64,000 nt of DNA from Flemingiibacterium sp045636265 (GCA_045636265.1 JAZTXD010000102.1:1-64000), one strand, 5' to 3'; counted from the first letter of the stretch, positions 6,986 to 16,347 are shown. Notes: generated by a model not told the origin, from the sequence alone. Numbers and translations are program-made.

Positions 6986-8851
6986 ATGAACGCTAACATT
7001 TCGGACAAAGCGCAGAAAAAACGTGCCGAACTGCTTGAAAAGGCAAATTCTTTGCCGCAGCGTCCGGGCGTGTATATAATGCGCGACAAGAGCACAAAGG
7101 TTATATACGTCGGAAAATCGCGCTCGCTCAAAAACCGCGTGTCGCAGTATTTCCACGAAGCGGCTCACCATAACGAAAAAACACGCCGTATGGTTATGTC
7201 GGTCGATCACTTCGACTATATTCTCACCGACACGGAAATTGAGGCGCTTTCGCTTGAAAACAGCCTTATAAAACAGTATGCGCCGAAGTATAACATAAGG
7301 CTCAAGGATGCGAAGTCGTACCCGTATATAAAAATGACGGTGAACGACGAATATCCGAAGCTTACGGTAACAAGACGCAGACTTGCGGACGGGGCGAAGT
7401 ATTACGGCCCGTATTCAAGTATTTCCGCTGTCTACAGCATACTCGGAACTATTCAGAAGTCGTTTGGTATAGCATCGTGCTCCAAAGAGTTTCCGCGCGA
7501 TATCGGTAAATCACGCCCGTGTCTTAACCGCCACATCGGACTTTGTATGGCGCCTTGTACCGGTGAGATATCATCGGAAGAATACCGCGCTGTGTTCAAG
7601 GAGATAAACAGCTTCCTGCGCGGTTCCTTCCGCGAATGTGAGGCGTCCCTCAGAGAGAAAATGGAGTACGCTGCGGAAAACCTTATGTTTGAAGCGGCGG
7701 CACGCTACAGAGATCGCATAGAAGCGCTCTCGAAGCTCTGGCAGCGACAGAAGGTTGTCGGCTCACCCGATGAAGAGCAGGACGTTATCGCGCTCTACAG
7801 CGACGATGTTTGCTCCTGCATCTCCGTGTTCTATATAAGAGGCGGAAGCATTACAGATAACGAGCATTTCCTCTTCCCGGCGGAGCAGATAATCGACGAG
7901 GAGAATATGTCCTCGTTCCTGTCCGAGCTTTACAACATACGCGAATATGTGCCGCGTGAGATAATCCTCGATTTTACCTTACCGGACTCGGAGCTTGACG
8001 CGCTGTGCGAAACGATACGCGCAAGAGTCGGCTACAAGCCGGATATACGCACTCCCGAGCGAGGTGACCGCCGCAGACTTTGCGAAATGGTATACGATAA
8101 CGCAAAACAGCAGGCGTTTCTCTATAAAGCGGATGCGGAGAAGGATAATAAGATACTCGTGAAGCTCGCTTCCATGCTCGCGCTCGAGGTTGTGCCGCAG
8201 AGGATAGAAGCGTATGATATATCAAATTTCGGCAAGGATAATATCACCGCCGGAATGATAGTTGCCAAGGACGGCAAGCTCAAAAAGTCCGATTACCGCA
8301 CGTTTAAGATTAAAACCACGGACGGTATCGACGATTACGGCGCAATGCGCGAGGCACTCTCACGCAGACTTTCACATCTGACCGATGAGTCGTTCGGAGA
8401 GGCTCCTGACCTTATTCTGCTTGATGGCGGACGCGGACATGTATCCGTGGTCAGAGAGCTGATGAACGAGCTGGGGTGCGAGATACCCGTATTCGGCATG
8501 GTCAAGGACGAGTTCCATAAGACACGTGCGCTGACGGATGATACGCGCGAGATAAGTATAGCGCGTGAGCAGGCGGTGTTTGTGTTTGTCTATAAGCTTC
8601 AGGAAGAGGTTCACAGATACACGATAGGCCGCATGGAGAATGCGAAATCAAAGACGCTGAAGCATTCAACTCTTGAGAAAATCGACGGCATCGGTACAAT
8701 CAAGGCAAAGAATCTTTTGGCGCATTTCAAGAGCATTGCCGCCATTAAGAAAGCAGATAAGACAGAGCTTATGCGTGTGTCGGGAATAACCGGGGCAAAC
8801 GCAGACGCGATAATAGAATATTACAGTAAAAACGGAGATAAAAAGCAATGA
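6986..8851 (+). CDS. uvrC: UvrABC excinuclease subunit C
   Basis: UvrC (621 residues) makes both incisions around DNA lesions in nucleotide excision repair. The N-terminal GIY-YIG nuclease domain shows PGVYIMRDK and VIYVGKS. A UVR (UvrB-binding) helix pair lies near residues 210-245. The central RNase H-like endonuclease domain includes EAYDISNFG and LILLDGGRGH. The C-terminal double helix-hairpin-helix ends with IDGIGTIKAKNLL and VSGITGANADAI. The ATG at 6986 is preferred; an upstream ATG would add 22 unrelated residues that overlap the terminator. No strong Shine-Dalgarno is visible. The stop overlaps rsmD (ATGA), so uvrC-rsmD-coaD form one unit. Confidence 0.96.
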   Translation: MNANISDKAQKKRAELLEKANSLPQRPGVYIMRDKSTKVIYVGKSRSLKNRVSQYFHEAAHHNEKTRRMVMSVDHFDYILTDTEIEALSLENSLIKQYAPKYNIRLKDAKSYPYIKMTVNDEYPKLTVTRRRLADGAKYYGPYSSISAVYSILGTIQKSFGIASCSKEFPRDIGKSRPCLNRHIGLCMAPCTGEISSEEYRAVFKEINSFLRGSFRECEASLREKMEYAAENLMFEAAARYRDRIEALSKLWQRQKVVGSPDEEQDVIALYSDDVCSCISVFYIRGGSITDNEHFLFPAEQIIDEENMSSFLSELYNIREYVPREIILDFTLPDSELDALCETIRARVGYKPDIRTPERGDRRRLCEMVYDNAKQQAFLYKADAEKDNKILVKLASMLALEVVPQRIEAYDISNFGKDNITAGMIVAKDGKLKKSDYRTFKIKTTDGIDDYGAMREALSRRLSHLTDESFGEAPDLILLDGGRGHVSVVRELMNELGCEIPVFGMVKDEFHKTRALTDDTREISIAREQAVFVFVYKLQEEVHRYTIGRMENAKSKTLKHSTLEKIDGIGTIKAKNLLAHFKSIAAIKKADKTELMRVSGITGANADAIIEYYSKNGDKKQ

Positions 8852-9402
8852 GAATAATCACAGGAACAGCACGCGGAACCAAGCTTGCAACACTTGAGGG
8901 GGATGCAACACGTCCCACAGCCGAGCGTGTTAAAGAAGCAATATTCAGCATGATACAGTTTGACCTGCCTGATGCGCATGTACTTGATCTGTTCGCGGGA
9001 AGCGGTCAGCTTGGACTTGAGGCTTTGAGCCGTGGGGCAGAGAAGGCGCACCTTGTAGACAAGTCAAAAGATGCCGTGGCTATAATAAAGCAGAATGCGC
9101 AGAAGACTCACCTTTGGGACCGCTGCCGCGTTATAAACATGGACTATGCCGACTATATCCGCGGAACAAAGGATGAGAAGTTTGACTTCATTTTCCTTGA
9201 TCCGCCGTATTCGAGCGGTATGGTCAAGTCCGCACTTGAAAAGCTTGCCGATTCCGACATTGTTGCCGAGGGCGCGTGGATATTCTGCGAGGACGAAACC
9301 GACGATGTTTTCGGCGGCGATGAGGCACTTTCCGAGAAGTATAACATCGAAAAGAAGAACCGCTACGGCAGAGTTTATATAACAGTTCTTACGAGAAAAT
9401 AA
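8848..9402 (+). CDS. rsmD: 16S rRNA (guanine(966)-N(2))-methyltransferase RsmD
   Basis: RsmD (184 residues) methylates G966 of 16S rRNA during 30S assembly. The N-terminus MRIITGTARG and the segment TRPTAERVKEAIF are characteristic. The SAM-binding motif is VLDLFAGSGQLGLEALSRGA (about residues 45-64), and the catalytic DPPY occurs near residue 117. The start codon overlaps the uvrC stop by four bases. The rsmD-coaD pairing with a short gap is very common in Firmicutes. Confidence 0.95.
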   Translation: MRIITGTARGTKLATLEGDATRPTAERVKEAIFSMIQFDLPDAHVLDLFAGSGQLGLEALSRGAEKAHLVDKSKDAVAIIKQNAQKTHLWDRCRVINMDYADYIRGTKDEKFDFIFLDPPYSSGMVKSALEKLADSDIVAEGAWIFCEDETDDVFGGDEALSEKYNIEKKNRYGRVYITVLTRK

Positions 9403-9412
9403 GGAGAAAGTC

Positions 9413-9901
9413 ATGCCAAATCCGAGAATAGCACTCATCCCCGGAAGCTTTGATCCGGTCACCGTGGGGCACTACGATCTCGTAGTACGTGCGGCGAAGA
9501 TATTTGACAAGGTTTATGTGACAGAGTTTATAAATTCCGCGAAGAGCGGCTTTTTCAGCGCGGATCAGCGCCTTTTAATGCTGCGTACGGCGTTTGACGG
9601 CATTGACAACGTAGAGGTTGACATCTGTGACGGGCTGCTTGCCGATTATGCGATCTCGCACAATATCGGCACTATCGTAAAGGGCGCACGCTGTGCGACC
9701 GACTTCGACTACGAAATGTCCCTCTCGCTCATCAACCGCTCCATTAACGCAGAGCTTGATACTGTGATCATCCCAACCAAGGCTGAATATATGCACATAA
9801 GCTCCACCATGGTGCGCGAGCTTATACGTTACGGATGCGATTATTCGGCGTGTGTTCCGAGCGGTGTAGCCGAGCTTATAAAGTCGTTTACAAAAAATTA
9901 A
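9413..9901 (+). CDS. coaD: Phosphopantetheine adenylyltransferase
   Basis: CoaD (162 residues) transfers AMP from ATP to 4'-phosphopantetheine, the penultimate step of coenzyme A synthesis. The nucleotidyltransferase motif GSFDPVTVGH (TxGH variant) is at residues 10-19, and the C-terminal ISSTMVREL motif near residue 128. The segment KGARCATDFDYE matches the phosphopantetheine-binding region. AAGGAGA precedes the ATG. The 220 nt after it hold the promoter and regulatory repeats of the mra operon; no clear terminator is seen. Confidence 0.96.
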   Translation: MPNPRIALIPGSFDPVTVGHYDLVVRAAKIFDKVYVTEFINSAKSGFFSADQRLLMLRTAFDGIDNVEVDICDGLLADYAISHNIGTIVKGARCATDFDYEMSLSLINRSINAELDTVIIPTKAEYMHISSTMVRELIRYGCDYSACVPSGVAELIKSFTKN

Positions 9902-10018
9902 CATCATTATAATTACATAATTTCCAAATATTGATAGATATATAAAATATATGGCTGTAAAACCTGCAAAAACTGCGAAAAAAGTTGAAAAAATTTTCAA
10001 AAAATCTTGCGAAAACTA

Positions 10019-10047
10019 TTGAAATTATCCGCATTATGCGGTATAAT
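10019..10047 (+). promoter_or_regulatory. Promoter of the mra/dcw operon
   Basis: TTGAAA, a 17-nt spacer and a perfect TATAAT form one of the strongest promoters in the window, 75 nt before mraZ. It is followed directly by the MraZ-type repeats. Confidence 0.85.
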
Positions 10048-10057
10048 ATTTTTAAGG

Positions 10058-10082
10058 TGGGGAAAATAGGTGCAAAGTGGTG
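10058..10082 (+). promoter_or_regulatory. Putative MraZ operator repeats
   Basis: Three G-rich pentamers lie at exact 10-bp steps just downstream of the -10 box: TGGGG (10058), AGGTG (10068) and TGGTG (10078). MraZ proteins are known to bind TGGGN repeats separated by 5 nt in their own promoter region, so autoregulation of the mra operon is likely. The middle repeat is the weakest match. Confidence 0.6.
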
Positions 10083-10121
10083 CATTTTACCCACAATTTG
10101 GTATAAGCGAGGTGAGTCGCG

Positions 10122-10541
10122 GTGCTTACGGGCGAATATTTACATACAATAGACGCAAAGGCGCGAGTTTTCGTGCCGGCTAAGCTGCGCGATGAACTCG
10201 GTGAAACGTTCATGCTCGCAAAGAGCGTTGACGGATGCCTTTCACTTTACCACCTTGATGAATGGGCAAAGCTGTGCGACAAAATCGACAGTCTTCCCGA
10301 ATCGCAGACAAAATCCATAAAGCGTTTTCTGTTTACATTCGCATTTGAGGTTTCCCCCGATTCCCACGGACGCATCACGCTTCCGCAGGTGCTTCGCGAA
10401 TATGCCAATCTCGATCGCGATGCGGCATTCCTCGGTGTTGGAAACAGAGCAGAGCTTTGGGATGCCGAGCGTTGGAGTGCTATGAAGAATGGCGATGACG
10501 CGGCAGAAATAGAAAAGCAGATGAAGGAGCTGGGAATCTGA
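10122..10541 (+). CDS. mraZ: Transcriptional regulator MraZ
   Basis: MraZ (139 residues) is the DNA-binding, ring-forming regulator that begins most dcw operons. It has two SpoVT/AbrB-like swapped-hairpin repeats. The first starts GEYLHTIDAKARVFVPAKLR. The second contains DSHGRITLPQVLREYA near residue 85, including the conserved DxxGR. The GTG start is chosen because GAGGTGA lies 7 nt upstream. Repeats fitting its known operator lie just upstream. Its stop overlaps the rsmH start (TGATG). Confidence 0.95.
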   Translation: MLTGEYLHTIDAKARVFVPAKLRDELGETFMLAKSVDGCLSLYHLDEWAKLCDKIDSLPESQTKSIKRFLFTFAFEVSPDSHGRITLPQVLREYANLDRDAAFLGVGNRAELWDAERWSAMKNGDDAAEIEKQMKELGI

Positions 10542-11494
10542 TGAATAGCAACCCTCCCGCTTTTTCGCATTACTCCGTGCTTTTGAATGAGTCCGTAGAA
10601 GGACTTAACATAAAGCCGGACGGTATTTATGTAGACTGTACCCTCGGCGGTGGCGGCCACTCCGCAAGTATTGCATCACAACTAACAGCCGCCGGGGGCA
10701 GACTTATATCAATCGACCAGGACAGTGCGGCGATCGCGGCGTCTATGGAGCGACTCAAGGAATACAGGGATCGCATAGAGTTTGTTCGCGATAATTTCAG
10801 AAATGTCGGAAATATACTCGAGCGCCTTGGTATAGAAAAAATCGACGGCGCTATCATCGACCTTGGTGTGTCATCCTACCAGCTCGACACGCCGGAGCGC
10901 GGATTCTCCTATATGCACGATGCTCCGCTTGACATGAGAATGGACCCCGATGCAGCGCTTAGCGCATATGAGGTTATCAACACATATTCCGAGGACCGAC
11001 TCAAAAAGATTATTTACGACTACAGCGAGGAGCGTTTCGCAGGGCGTATTGCAGCAAGGATATGCACCGAGCGCGAAGTGAAGCCCATAGAAACAACATT
11101 TGAACTCGTAAACATAATAAAATCGGCAATACCTGCCAAGGCAAGAGTTGAGGGCGGACACCCCGCAAAGCGTACATTCCAGGCGATACGCATTGAGGTG
11201 AATTCCGAGCTTTCGATCATAGAGCCAACACTGAATGCACTTATAAATTCTCTCGGCGAGGGCGGAAGACTTTCGGTTATTACGTTCCATTCGCTTGAAG
11301 ACAGAATCGTTAAACAGACATTTGCCGCGGCGGCAACGGGATGTACATGCCCGAAGGATCTGCCGATATGCGTATGCGGAAACAAGCCTAAAATAAAACC
11401 CATTACCCATAAGCCGATATTACCGTCGGAAAGGGAACTCAACGAAAACTCGCGTTCAAAGAGCGCAAAGCTTCGAATAGCGGAAAAATTATAA
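10541..11494 (+). CDS. rsmH: 16S rRNA (cytosine(1402)-N(4))-methyltransferase RsmH
   Basis: RsmH (MraW, 317 residues) methylates N4 of C1402 in the ribosomal P site. It contains the HYSVLLNE start, the SAM-binding segment GIYVDCTLGGGGHS (about residues 27-40), the DLGVSSYQLD motif near residue 107 and SFHSLEDRIVK (here TFHSLEDRIVK) near residue 250. Length, start and position between mraZ and ftsL are canonical. A small Cys cluster (CTCPKDLPICVC) near residue 270 is also common in the family. Confidence 0.97.
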   Translation: MNSNPPAFSHYSVLLNESVEGLNIKPDGIYVDCTLGGGGHSASIASQLTAAGGRLISIDQDSAAIAASMERLKEYRDRIEFVRDNFRNVGNILERLGIEKIDGAIIDLGVSSYQLDTPERGFSYMHDAPLDMRMDPDAALSAYEVINTYSEDRLKKIIYDYSEERFAGRIAARICTEREVKPIETTFELVNIIKSAIPAKARVEGGHPAKRTFQAIRIEVNSELSIIEPTLNALINSLGEGGRLSVITFHSLEDRIVKQTFAAAATGCTCPKDLPICVCGNKPKIKPITHKPILPSERELNENSRSKSAKLRIAEKL

Positions 11495-11510
11495 AAAAGG
11501 AGGGTGCGTT

Positions 11511-12293
11511 ATGACAGACGCTAAGCTTAAAAAGAAAAAAAGCAAAGCCAAGAGCTCTGATGAGCGTATTTCCACGCATCCTTCATATAAAGAATATTCA
11601 TGGGACGCACTCACCTCTTCTATAACGAATGCTAAACCGGTTTCGCACAAAAACGGTATCGGACAGCAGGTGAGCGCCGCAACAGGTACGGCTGTAAGAA
11701 CTAATACGGGCTCCTTCCCGAATGTTGGTGCTGTCGGCACAAGGACCGGAGAGTTTACTGCTCAAAAGAATGTTAAGGCTGGTGTATCCGCGGGTAAAGC
11801 GAAGGTTAAAACCAAAGCGCTTGCAAAGGGAAAAAGCAAGAAGCTTGCCAAGGTGAAGACAAAGGTTGAATACCTTACCACGGATGTTGAGGCGGCAAGA
11901 CGTTATTCCTTCCCTGTGTCGCTTGTACTTATGGCGGTGTGTGCTACTGTGCTCATCATGGCGATAATAACCACGGGCGTGCAGATAAACGAAATCACCG
12001 CACAGAATTCCTCTCTTAAGAGCCAGTACAGCCAGCTTGAAGAACTCCGGGACGAGTTGAATCGCCAGCTCGAGGTACGTGACGATCTTCGTGTTGTTGA
12101 ACGTATGGCTAAGGATGAGCTTGGCATGGTCAAGCGAGATCAGGTTGACAGATATTATCTCACTGTGCATAAAGAAGATAAAATCGAGATAATTGAAGAT
12201 GAAAAGCAGGAAACCACCTCATTCTGGGAAGGTATAAAGGATGCGGGAGGTTCGCTTATAGACCGTGTTCGCGGATTCTTCGGATTAGATTAA
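11511..12293 (+). CDS. ftsL: FtsL-like septum protein with long basic N-terminus
   Basis: This 260-residue bitopic protein occupies the ftsL position between rsmH and the septal transpeptidase. Residues 1-140 are polar, very rich in Lys, Thr and Ser, and probably disordered in the cytoplasm. One membrane helix lies near residues 143-165, followed by a coiled coil with heptad leucines (LKSQYSQLEELRDELNRQL) and the FtsL-like ERMAKDELGMVKRDQ segment. FtsL normally joins DivIB and DivIC to activate septal peptidoglycan synthesis. Typical FtsL proteins are 90-130 residues, so the cytoplasmic extension is unusual. AGGAGG lies 7 nt upstream. Assignment rests on architecture and synteny. Confidence 0.82.
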   Translation: MTDAKLKKKKSKAKSSDERISTHPSYKEYSWDALTSSITNAKPVSHKNGIGQQVSAATGTAVRTNTGSFPNVGAVGTRTGEFTAQKNVKAGVSAGKAKVKTKALAKGKSKKLAKVKTKVEYLTTDVEAARRYSFPVSLVLMAVCATVLIMAIITTGVQINEITAQNSSLKSQYSQLEELRDELNRQLEVRDDLRVVERMAKDELGMVKRDQVDRYYLTVHKEDKIEIIEDEKQETTSFWEGIKDAGGSLIDRVRGFFGLD

Positions 12294-12341
12294 ATCAGTC
12301 ATTTTAGTATGATTTTTTGCGTATTATAGTATCAGAACAAG

Positions 12342-12386
12342 CTTCGGAGAGTAGGCACCGTTATTTAGTCGCTTACTCTCCGAAAT
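12342..12386 (+). promoter_or_regulatory. Strong hairpin between ftsL and spoVD
   Basis: A 14-15-bp stem (CTTCGGAGAGTAGGC against GCTTACTCTCCGAA, with one G-U pair) closes a 14-nt loop in the 155-nt gap 12294-12448. No U-tract follows, so it is not a normal terminator. It may be an mRNA processing or stability element that lets ftsL and spoVD be expressed at different levels. I see no clear promoter in the rest of the gap. Confidence 0.5.
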
Positions 12387-12448
12387 TTCCCATTTATAAA
12401 GATATTTTCAGATTCGCTAAAAAGGCGGGAAAGGAAGCGGTTTAAAAT

Positions 12449-14767
12449 ATGCCTTTCATGTCACAGCGCGCAAGCGCACTCAAGAGAACGGTTGCATTTT
12501 TGCTTATCATCGTTGCATGCATGACATTTTTAATTGTGGAACTGTTCTCGCTTCAGATAATAGAGAATGACAAATATCAGGCTATAGTTATAGATCAGCT
12601 CACCAAAGAATACACCACGGCAGCAGAGCGCGGAAAAATATTCGACACAAATATGAATCTGCTTGTCACCAATACTACGGTATACCGCATATTTATATCT
12701 CCTTATGCGATAAATCAGTATGACGGAGAGGATCCCACAAAAGATGAACTCAAGGACATGATCGCCGACAAGCTTGTTGAGGTGCTCGGTGTTGAGCGCG
12801 AAGCTGTGTATGAAAAATACGCAAAGACTAACCGTCAGGACGAAACCATAATGAAGAACGTTGAGCCTGACAAAGCGGAAATTCTTCGTGCGTTTGTTAA
12901 GGAAAACAAGCTGAGTGACAAGCTCTATATTTCCGCAACTTCGAAGAGATACTACTGCTACGGGAATCTCGCATCCCACCTTGTCGGTTTCACCAACTCG
13001 GACGGCGACGGAGTTTACGGTATTGAGGCTACATATAACGATTACCTCAAGGGAACTTCCGGCAAATACATAACCGCGCGCAACGCTCTTCAGCAGGATA
13101 TGCCGTTTAAATACGAGAGCTACGTAGGCGCGGAAAACGGAGCAAATCTCGTTACCACTATAGACATGCGCCTCCAGTATGAGCTTGAAAATCAGGTCAT
13201 AGCTGCATACGAATCCGCACAGGCGACAAACCGTGTCTGCGGTATCGTTATGGACGTAAACACCGGCGGTATACTCGCGTCTGCGGTTTACCCGAACTAT
13301 GACTGCAATGACCCGTATGCGCTTGACGAGGAGCATATGCAAAAGCTTATCGAAAGCGGATATGCCGAGGGCACGGCTGAATATAACGAGCTTCGCACAA
13401 ACCTTGTTTATCAGATGTGGAACAATAAGGTTGTCAGCGAGCCGTATGAACCGGGCTCCACATTCAAGATAATTACGTCTGCTATCGCCCTTGAAGAGGG
13501 ACTCGTGAGCGTTGACGATACGTTCACCTGCTACGGTCACTACTTTATCGAAGGATACGGCACGCCGATTCCGTGCCACCGAAGGGACGGACACGGAAAG
13601 GTAACCTTTGCACGCGGACTTCAGCAGTCCTGCAACCCGCTTATGATGAATACTATGGAAAAAATCGGACGCGACACCTTCTATAAGTATTTTGAAGCGC
13701 TCGGATACACATCCAAAACCGGTGTTGACCTCACGGGCGAGGCAAGGGGAATTTACCTTCCCGCGAATGATATGCACAACGTCGAGCTTGCGGTATACTC
13801 ATTCGGTCAGACCTTTAAGGCAACACCCCTGCAGCAGCTTTCTGCAATCTGCACTGTTGCAAACGGCGGATATCTTGTAACTCCCCATGTTCTCAAGGAA
13901 ATGGTTGACGATGACGGAAACGTTATCTATTCATATGAAACCGAGCATAAGGTTCAGATATTCTCTGAAGAAACCTGCAATACAATAACACAAATCCTCG
14001 CAGAAGGTGTTGCTACCGACGGCGGCGCGAGAAATGCATACACCAAGGGTTACAGCGTGGCCGCAAAGACCGGTACATCACAGAAGCAGGATAAATACGT
14101 CTACTATGATGCGGAGGGAAATGTTGTTTCCATTGAGGACGAGTGGGTAACCTCGGAGCGTCCTTACCGTATCGGATCCACTGTTGCATTCGCTCCGGCG
14201 GATGATCCTCAGATAGCAGTTATCATCATCGTTGACGAGCCGTCATCGGGCGGTAACTTCGGAAGTATTGTAGCTGCTCCGTACATTTCGAACTTCCTGT
14301 CGGTTGCTATGCCGTACCTCGGCTATGAGCCGCAGTATACGGAAGCGGAGCTTGCAAGTATTGACGTGGGCATTACCGATCTTACCGGCGTTGACATTGA
14401 AGATGCGATGCTTTATCTTGCTAACCGCAAGCTGAAGTTCAAGAAAGTCGGCGACGGAAACATCGTTATTGCACAGACTCCCGAGGGTGGAAGCAGACTT
14501 TCCACCGACAGCGGCGTGGTATATCTCTATACCGGTGACGCTGAAATATCAGATTCGGTAACAGTTCCCGATGTTCTCGGAAAGACCGGAGCGGAATGTA
14601 ACCGAGTGATCACGGGCGCCAAGCTGAATATAAAGATAAAAGGTGCTACAAACTATAATGTAGGCGGCGGTGCGCAGGTAATATCGCAGTCGCCGGCGGC
14701 GGGAACACAGGTTCCGCCCGGTACAATAGTAACCGTAGAATTCCGTTATCTCGACGGTACGGACTGA
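12449..14767 (+). CDS. spoVD: Septal/spore penicillin-binding transpeptidase with two PASTA domains
   Basis: This class B penicillin-binding protein (772 residues) cross-links peptidoglycan at the septum. A single N-terminal membrane anchor (about residues 12-32) precedes the dimerisation domain. The transpeptidase domain has the catalytic serine in PGSTFKI (about residue 337), SCN near residue 394 and KTGTS near residue 541. Two PASTA repeats close the protein: IGITDLTGVDIEDAML onward and VTVPDVLGKTGAECNR onward. That architecture matches B. subtilis SpoVD or PBP2B, so the vegetative versus spore role cannot be separated by sequence. The ATG has GGAAAGGAAG upstream. Confidence 0.92.
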   Translation: MPFMSQRASALKRTVAFLLIIVACMTFLIVELFSLQIIENDKYQAIVIDQLTKEYTTAAERGKIFDTNMNLLVTNTTVYRIFISPYAINQYDGEDPTKDELKDMIADKLVEVLGVEREAVYEKYAKTNRQDETIMKNVEPDKAEILRAFVKENKLSDKLYISATSKRYYCYGNLASHLVGFTNSDGDGVYGIEATYNDYLKGTSGKYITARNALQQDMPFKYESYVGAENGANLVTTIDMRLQYELENQVIAAYESAQATNRVCGIVMDVNTGGILASAVYPNYDCNDPYALDEEHMQKLIESGYAEGTAEYNELRTNLVYQMWNNKVVSEPYEPGSTFKIITSAIALEEGLVSVDDTFTCYGHYFIEGYGTPIPCHRRDGHGKVTFARGLQQSCNPLMMNTMEKIGRDTFYKYFEALGYTSKTGVDLTGEARGIYLPANDMHNVELAVYSFGQTFKATPLQQLSAICTVANGGYLVTPHVLKEMVDDDGNVIYSYETEHKVQIFSEETCNTITQILAEGVATDGGARNAYTKGYSVAAKTGTSQKQDKYVYYDAEGNVVSIEDEWVTSERPYRIGSTVAFAPADDPQIAVIIIVDEPSSGGNFGSIVAAPYISNFLSVAMPYLGYEPQYTEAELASIDVGITDLTGVDIEDAMLYLANRKLKFKKVGDGNIVIAQTPEGGSRLSTDSGVVYLYTGDAEISDSVTVPDVLGKTGAECNRVITGAKLNIKIKGATNYNVGGGAQVISQSPAAGTQVPPGTIVTVEFRYLDGTD

Positions 14768-14832
14768 TGTCATAATAAACCGTCCCCCAGCGTAAATATC
14801 ATATAAACGATATAACGCGGAGGATATGGTAT

Positions 14833-16347
14833 ATGGCAGTACTTAGCACACTCACAAGGAAGATAGCAATTACCGGAACAAACCTTAAAAGTTTTGATGT
14901 AAACTGCGGAGTGCTTCGCACAAATTCGCTTGAATGTTTGGCCGGGGATACGTTCATATGTATCCCCGGAACAAAGCTCGACGGGCATGATTTTATATGC
15001 ACGGCGGTGCAGAACGGTGCGAGTCTTATCGTATGTGAGCATGTTACGCCGTGGCTTCTGGAGCATCCCGAGGTTCACTATATCACAGTTGCAAACGCGC
15101 GTCTTGCCGTGGCTCATATGTGGAACGAATACTGCGGCAGACCCTCGGAAAAAATGATGCTCGTTGCCGTGACGGGAACAAACGGCAAAACATCGACCAC
15201 ATATTTTCTGCGCGAAATATTCAAGGCGGCAGGCTATAAAACCGGAGTTATCGGTACTGTTCGCTGTCTTATAGGCGACGGGGAAGCCATACTTACCGAT
15301 GACAGTATGTCACACGTTAATTCCATGACCACGCCGGCGCCTGAGAAGCTATATCCGATGCTTGAGCGTATGGCGGATGCCGGGGTTGAGATCGTGTTTA
15401 TGGAAGCGTCGTCACATTCGCTTTCCCAGTACAGACTTGATCCGCTTTTGTTTATTGCCGGAGTTTTCACGGGACTTACGCAGGATCATCTCGACTATCA
15501 CGGTTCGATGGAAGAGTATTATCTCTCCAAACGCAGACTTTTCACCCTGTGCGGTGCGGCTGTTATAAATGCGGACGATGAGTACGGCGCAAGGCTTGCA
15601 AAAGAGATATCTGTGCCGTGTGCCATGTATTCGCCGCTTGGAAAAGTGGCTGATTTCACCGCATCACAGACAATATGCGACGGCTCGGACGGAATAAAGT
15701 ATACATTCCGCGATAAAAGCGGAGAATGTAAAATAAAATGCGGCTCGGTCGGCTCGTTTATGGTTGCCAACACGCTCGCTGCGGCAAGCGTTGCAAGACT
15801 TTTTGGCATAAAGCGTGAGGTTATTGCCAGAGCGCTTGAGGGCTGCCCTCAGATTCCCGGCAGAATGGAAAGAGTGCCGCTCCCCGATAATTGCGATTTT
15901 GAAATCTTTATCGACTATGCGCATACACCCGATGCGCTTGAGCGTGTACTTCACTCACTCCTCGCGGCAAAGAAGCTAGGCGGCAGACTCGTTGTTCTGT
16001 TTGGATGCGGTGGGGACCGCGACAGAACAAAGCGTCCGATAATGGGACGTATCGCAACATCTCTTGCCGAGCTCACGGTTCTGACCGACGACAACAGCCG
16101 AAGCGAAAATCCGCGTGCTATAATATGCGATATTCTTCGCGGCACGGTTTGCACAGCATGCTGTAAGGTTATAGAAAACAGAGAAGAAGCTATAAAATGG
16201 GTTATAGCAAATCACCGACCGAATGACACAATACTACTTGCCGGCAAGGGGCATGAGGATTATGAAATATCCGCCGGCGGAAAACGTCCGTTTTCCGAAA
16301 AGGCGATAATATACGAAGCAGTTAAGCAATATTACAACCGCGGCTGA
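14833..16347 (+). CDS. murE: UDP-N-acetylmuramyl-tripeptide synthetase MurE
   Basis: MurE (504 residues) adds the third amino acid to UDP-MurNAc-L-Ala-D-Glu in the cytoplasm. It shows the Mur ligase ATP site VTGTNGKTST (about residues 113-122), DHLDYHGSMEEY in the central domain and DYAHTPDAL in the C-terminal region. The specificity motif, DNPR in meso-diaminopimelate-adding enzymes, reads DNSR here (TDDNSRSENPR, about residue 419). The key Arg that contacts diaminopimelate is kept while Pro is Ser, so meso-diaminopimelate is the likely substrate. CGGAGG precedes the ATG by 9 nt. It lies 65 nt after spoVD. Confidence 0.95.
   Translation: MAVLSTLTRKIAITGTNLKSFDVNCGVLRTNSLECLAGDTFICIPGTKLDGHDFICTAVQNGASLIVCEHVTPWLLEHPEVHYITVANARLAVAHMWNEYCGRPSEKMMLVAVTGTNGKTSTTYFLREIFKAAGYKTGVIGTVRCLIGDGEAILTDDSMSHVNSMTTPAPEKLYPMLERMADAGVEIVFMEASSHSLSQYRLDPLLFIAGVFTGLTQDHLDYHGSMEEYYLSKRRLFTLCGAAVINADDEYGARLAKEISVPCAMYSPLGKVADFTASQTICDGSDGIKYTFRDKSGECKIKCGSVGSFMVANTLAAASVARLFGIKREVIARALEGCPQIPGRMERVPLPDNCDFEIFIDYAHTPDALERVLHSLLAAKKLGGRLVVLFGCGGDRDRTKRPIMGRIATSLAELTVLTDDNSRSENPRAIICDILRGTVCTACCKVIENREEAIKWVIANHRPNDTILLAGKGHEDYEISAGGKRPFSEKAIIYEAVKQYYNRG

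Noticed and set aside
12530..13777. A 415-codon minus-strand open frame inside the spoVD gene
   Set aside because: Antisense shadow of the penicillin-binding protein, with no start signal and no recognisable domain.
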